DNA of 64,000 nucleotides, from contig NC_081824.1 of NCBI RefSeq assembly GCF_030867095.1, forward strand, positions 144,303,433 through 144,367,432, in the 5' to 3' direction. The stretch comes from Alligator mississippiensis. Taxonomy: Eukaryota; Chordata; Crocodylia; Alligatoridae. Positions 62,896-64,000 of this stretch are shown one piece after another. Both the position numbers and the translations under genes were made by a program. Position 1 is the first letter of the stretch. Each line of letters opens with the position of its first letter. The notes beneath the pieces were generated by a model. It had not been told where the DNA came from. It ran no database searches and saw nothing but the letters and a program-made list of their open reading frames with translations.

Positions 62896-63557
62896 ACTGC
62901 AGACGGACTTGAATCTGTCTCTCCCACACCCTAACACCCTAGGTGAGTCCTCTAATGATTAGGCTATTGTATGATGGGGAAATGCAGCAGCATCAGTACT
63001 TCTTCCTTGAACCATGTTTTGGGAGCAAAACAGCAGGTGCCCTACTTCTGTGGGTGTGCTTTTGGCTTGCTCTTATCATGCCTGATGGATCAGGCACCCT
63101 CTGGTGAGATGGGTGGGGAATTGTCTAATTTGAGGATCCTGATCAGTATGAGGCAGAAGGTAGGCATCAAGGTGCTTGTCCCTGAGAAGACTGAAATAGT
63201 TCTGGAAATTCATGGAATCAGAGCTGTGTTTGCACAGGAGTATGAAAAGTTAGGTGGGTGAAGGGGTGTTGTAGAGGGTGCTCTTGAACTTAGCTCCCTA
63301 ATTTCCATCTGAGTTGCATTGTGGATATGGATGTAAATGACTTGCTGACTCTCACAGAAGTTATGTACACTAGATAATCCTGGTAGGCTTCAGGTACTTA
63401 ATGTATTGTAGTGGTCTGTGTGCAAATTACTCTCTCACAGCTCATTTACTGTCTGGGTAGAGGTATAATTCATTAAATGCAGCTCATCAGGGAAGTGGTT
63501 CCCCACAAAACACTTTAAGACTCCCTGAGTTGGAAAGGCACCATATGAAATAGAATA
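62896..63557. other. Intergenic DNA
   Basis: No gene or clear repeat; a 96-codon open frame at 62971-63261 has no domain. Confidence 0.4.
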
Positions 63558-64000
63558 CAGGCAGCCCTCGACTTGCAACGTTTTGAGTTACGTTTCTCAC
63601 TTACAAGGTTTATAAATTGATGCCCTGTTTCAACTTTACAATGCCAGTTTCAACTTACAATGCTTGATCGAATGCAATGCCATTCCAGTGAATAAGTTTG
63701 CTGCTTTGCTCATCTCCCTGGAGAACATCTGTCCAATCCTCCTTGGACACTTTCTTTAAGAAAGCAGCCAAGACTCCTGAGAAGACTCCAGTCAAGAACC
63801 CTTCAAAAAGTCCAACCAAGAGCCCTTCAAAAAGTCCAGCAGTCACCTCAAGGAAGTCCTTCCAAATCAATATGATTGCTATTTACAATATAAATATATT
63901 AATGTAGCTATATTCCTCATCTATAATTGATTAAGTATAAAATTCTGGAGTATTTTTGGTGAAACTAGGGTATCGGGCCTTGGTTCAGGAACCAATACCC
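63558..64000 (+). mobile_element. Tigger/pogo-like DNA transposon, cut by the window edge
   Basis: Starts after TA with CAGGCAGCCCTCGACTTGCA and GTTTCAACTTACAATGC words, as in Tigger-type termini (CAG-CAGTCCCCGACTTACGA). A 69-codon frame at 63698-63907 reads SLDTFFKKAAKTPEKTPVKN and repeats of (K)SP(T/S)KSP, reminiscent of the C-terminal tail of Tigger transposases. The right end lies beyond 64000. Confidence 0.6.

Noticed and set aside
1..64000. tRNA, rRNA, CRISPR array, prophage or bacterial operon
   Set aside because: None of the sequence signatures was found; spliced exons, LINEs and SINEs show vertebrate nuclear DNA.

Overview
Vertebrate nuclear DNA, most likely from a non-avian reptile. 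The repeat mix fits a crocodilian best, with turtle as the alternative: many CR1 LINEs of several ages ending in the TCATAGA-type 3' tail, old MIR-like SINEs, an RTE-like LINE, many small hAT and TA-target DNA transposons, and LTR-like repeats. The species call is an inference from repeat style. No bacterial, plasmid or phage feature is present.

Left half (about 1.1-34.9 kb): one protein-coding gene on the minus strand, UNC93A, an MFS-like multi-pass membrane protein. Eight coding exons were placed from splice sites and reading phase: 34675-34589, 27728-27547, 22313-22084, 16598-16470, 11322-11105, 8903-8768, 7166-7035 and 1645-1380. Together they make 1,380 nt, or 459 codons plus TAA, with every phase matching and no break. 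The start has a strong Kozak context, a CCAAT/octamer cluster lies about 70-115 bp upstream, and poly(A) signals lie downstream of the stop. The seven introns hold nearly all the other recognisable sequence of this half: CR1 copies, hAT and mariner-like elements, fold-back MITEs and a (CA)14 tract.

Right half (about 35-64 kb): no host gene could be supported. It is intergenic DNA built largely of transposons. It holds a long degraded CR1 (38.9-41.9 kb), two copies of a 1-kb LTR-like repeat (42.0-43.0 and 48.6-49.6 kb), an 891-bp hAT element with a perfect 8-bp target duplication (43.2-44.1 kb), an RTE LINE fragment split by a solo-LTR-like insertion (44.1-45.7 kb), a GC-rich fold-back block (45.9-46.7 kb), a further CR1 (50.2-51.4 kb), and a young CR1 with an almost complete endonuclease/reverse-transcriptase ORF (59.6-62.9 kb). 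The last 440 bp are the start of a Tigger-like DNA transposon cut by the window edge.

No new multi-gene system was found. The points most worth a second look are the nearly intact CR1 with its offsetting and terminal indels, several nested insertions that order transposition events, and near-perfect intronic hairpins that could yield small RNAs.
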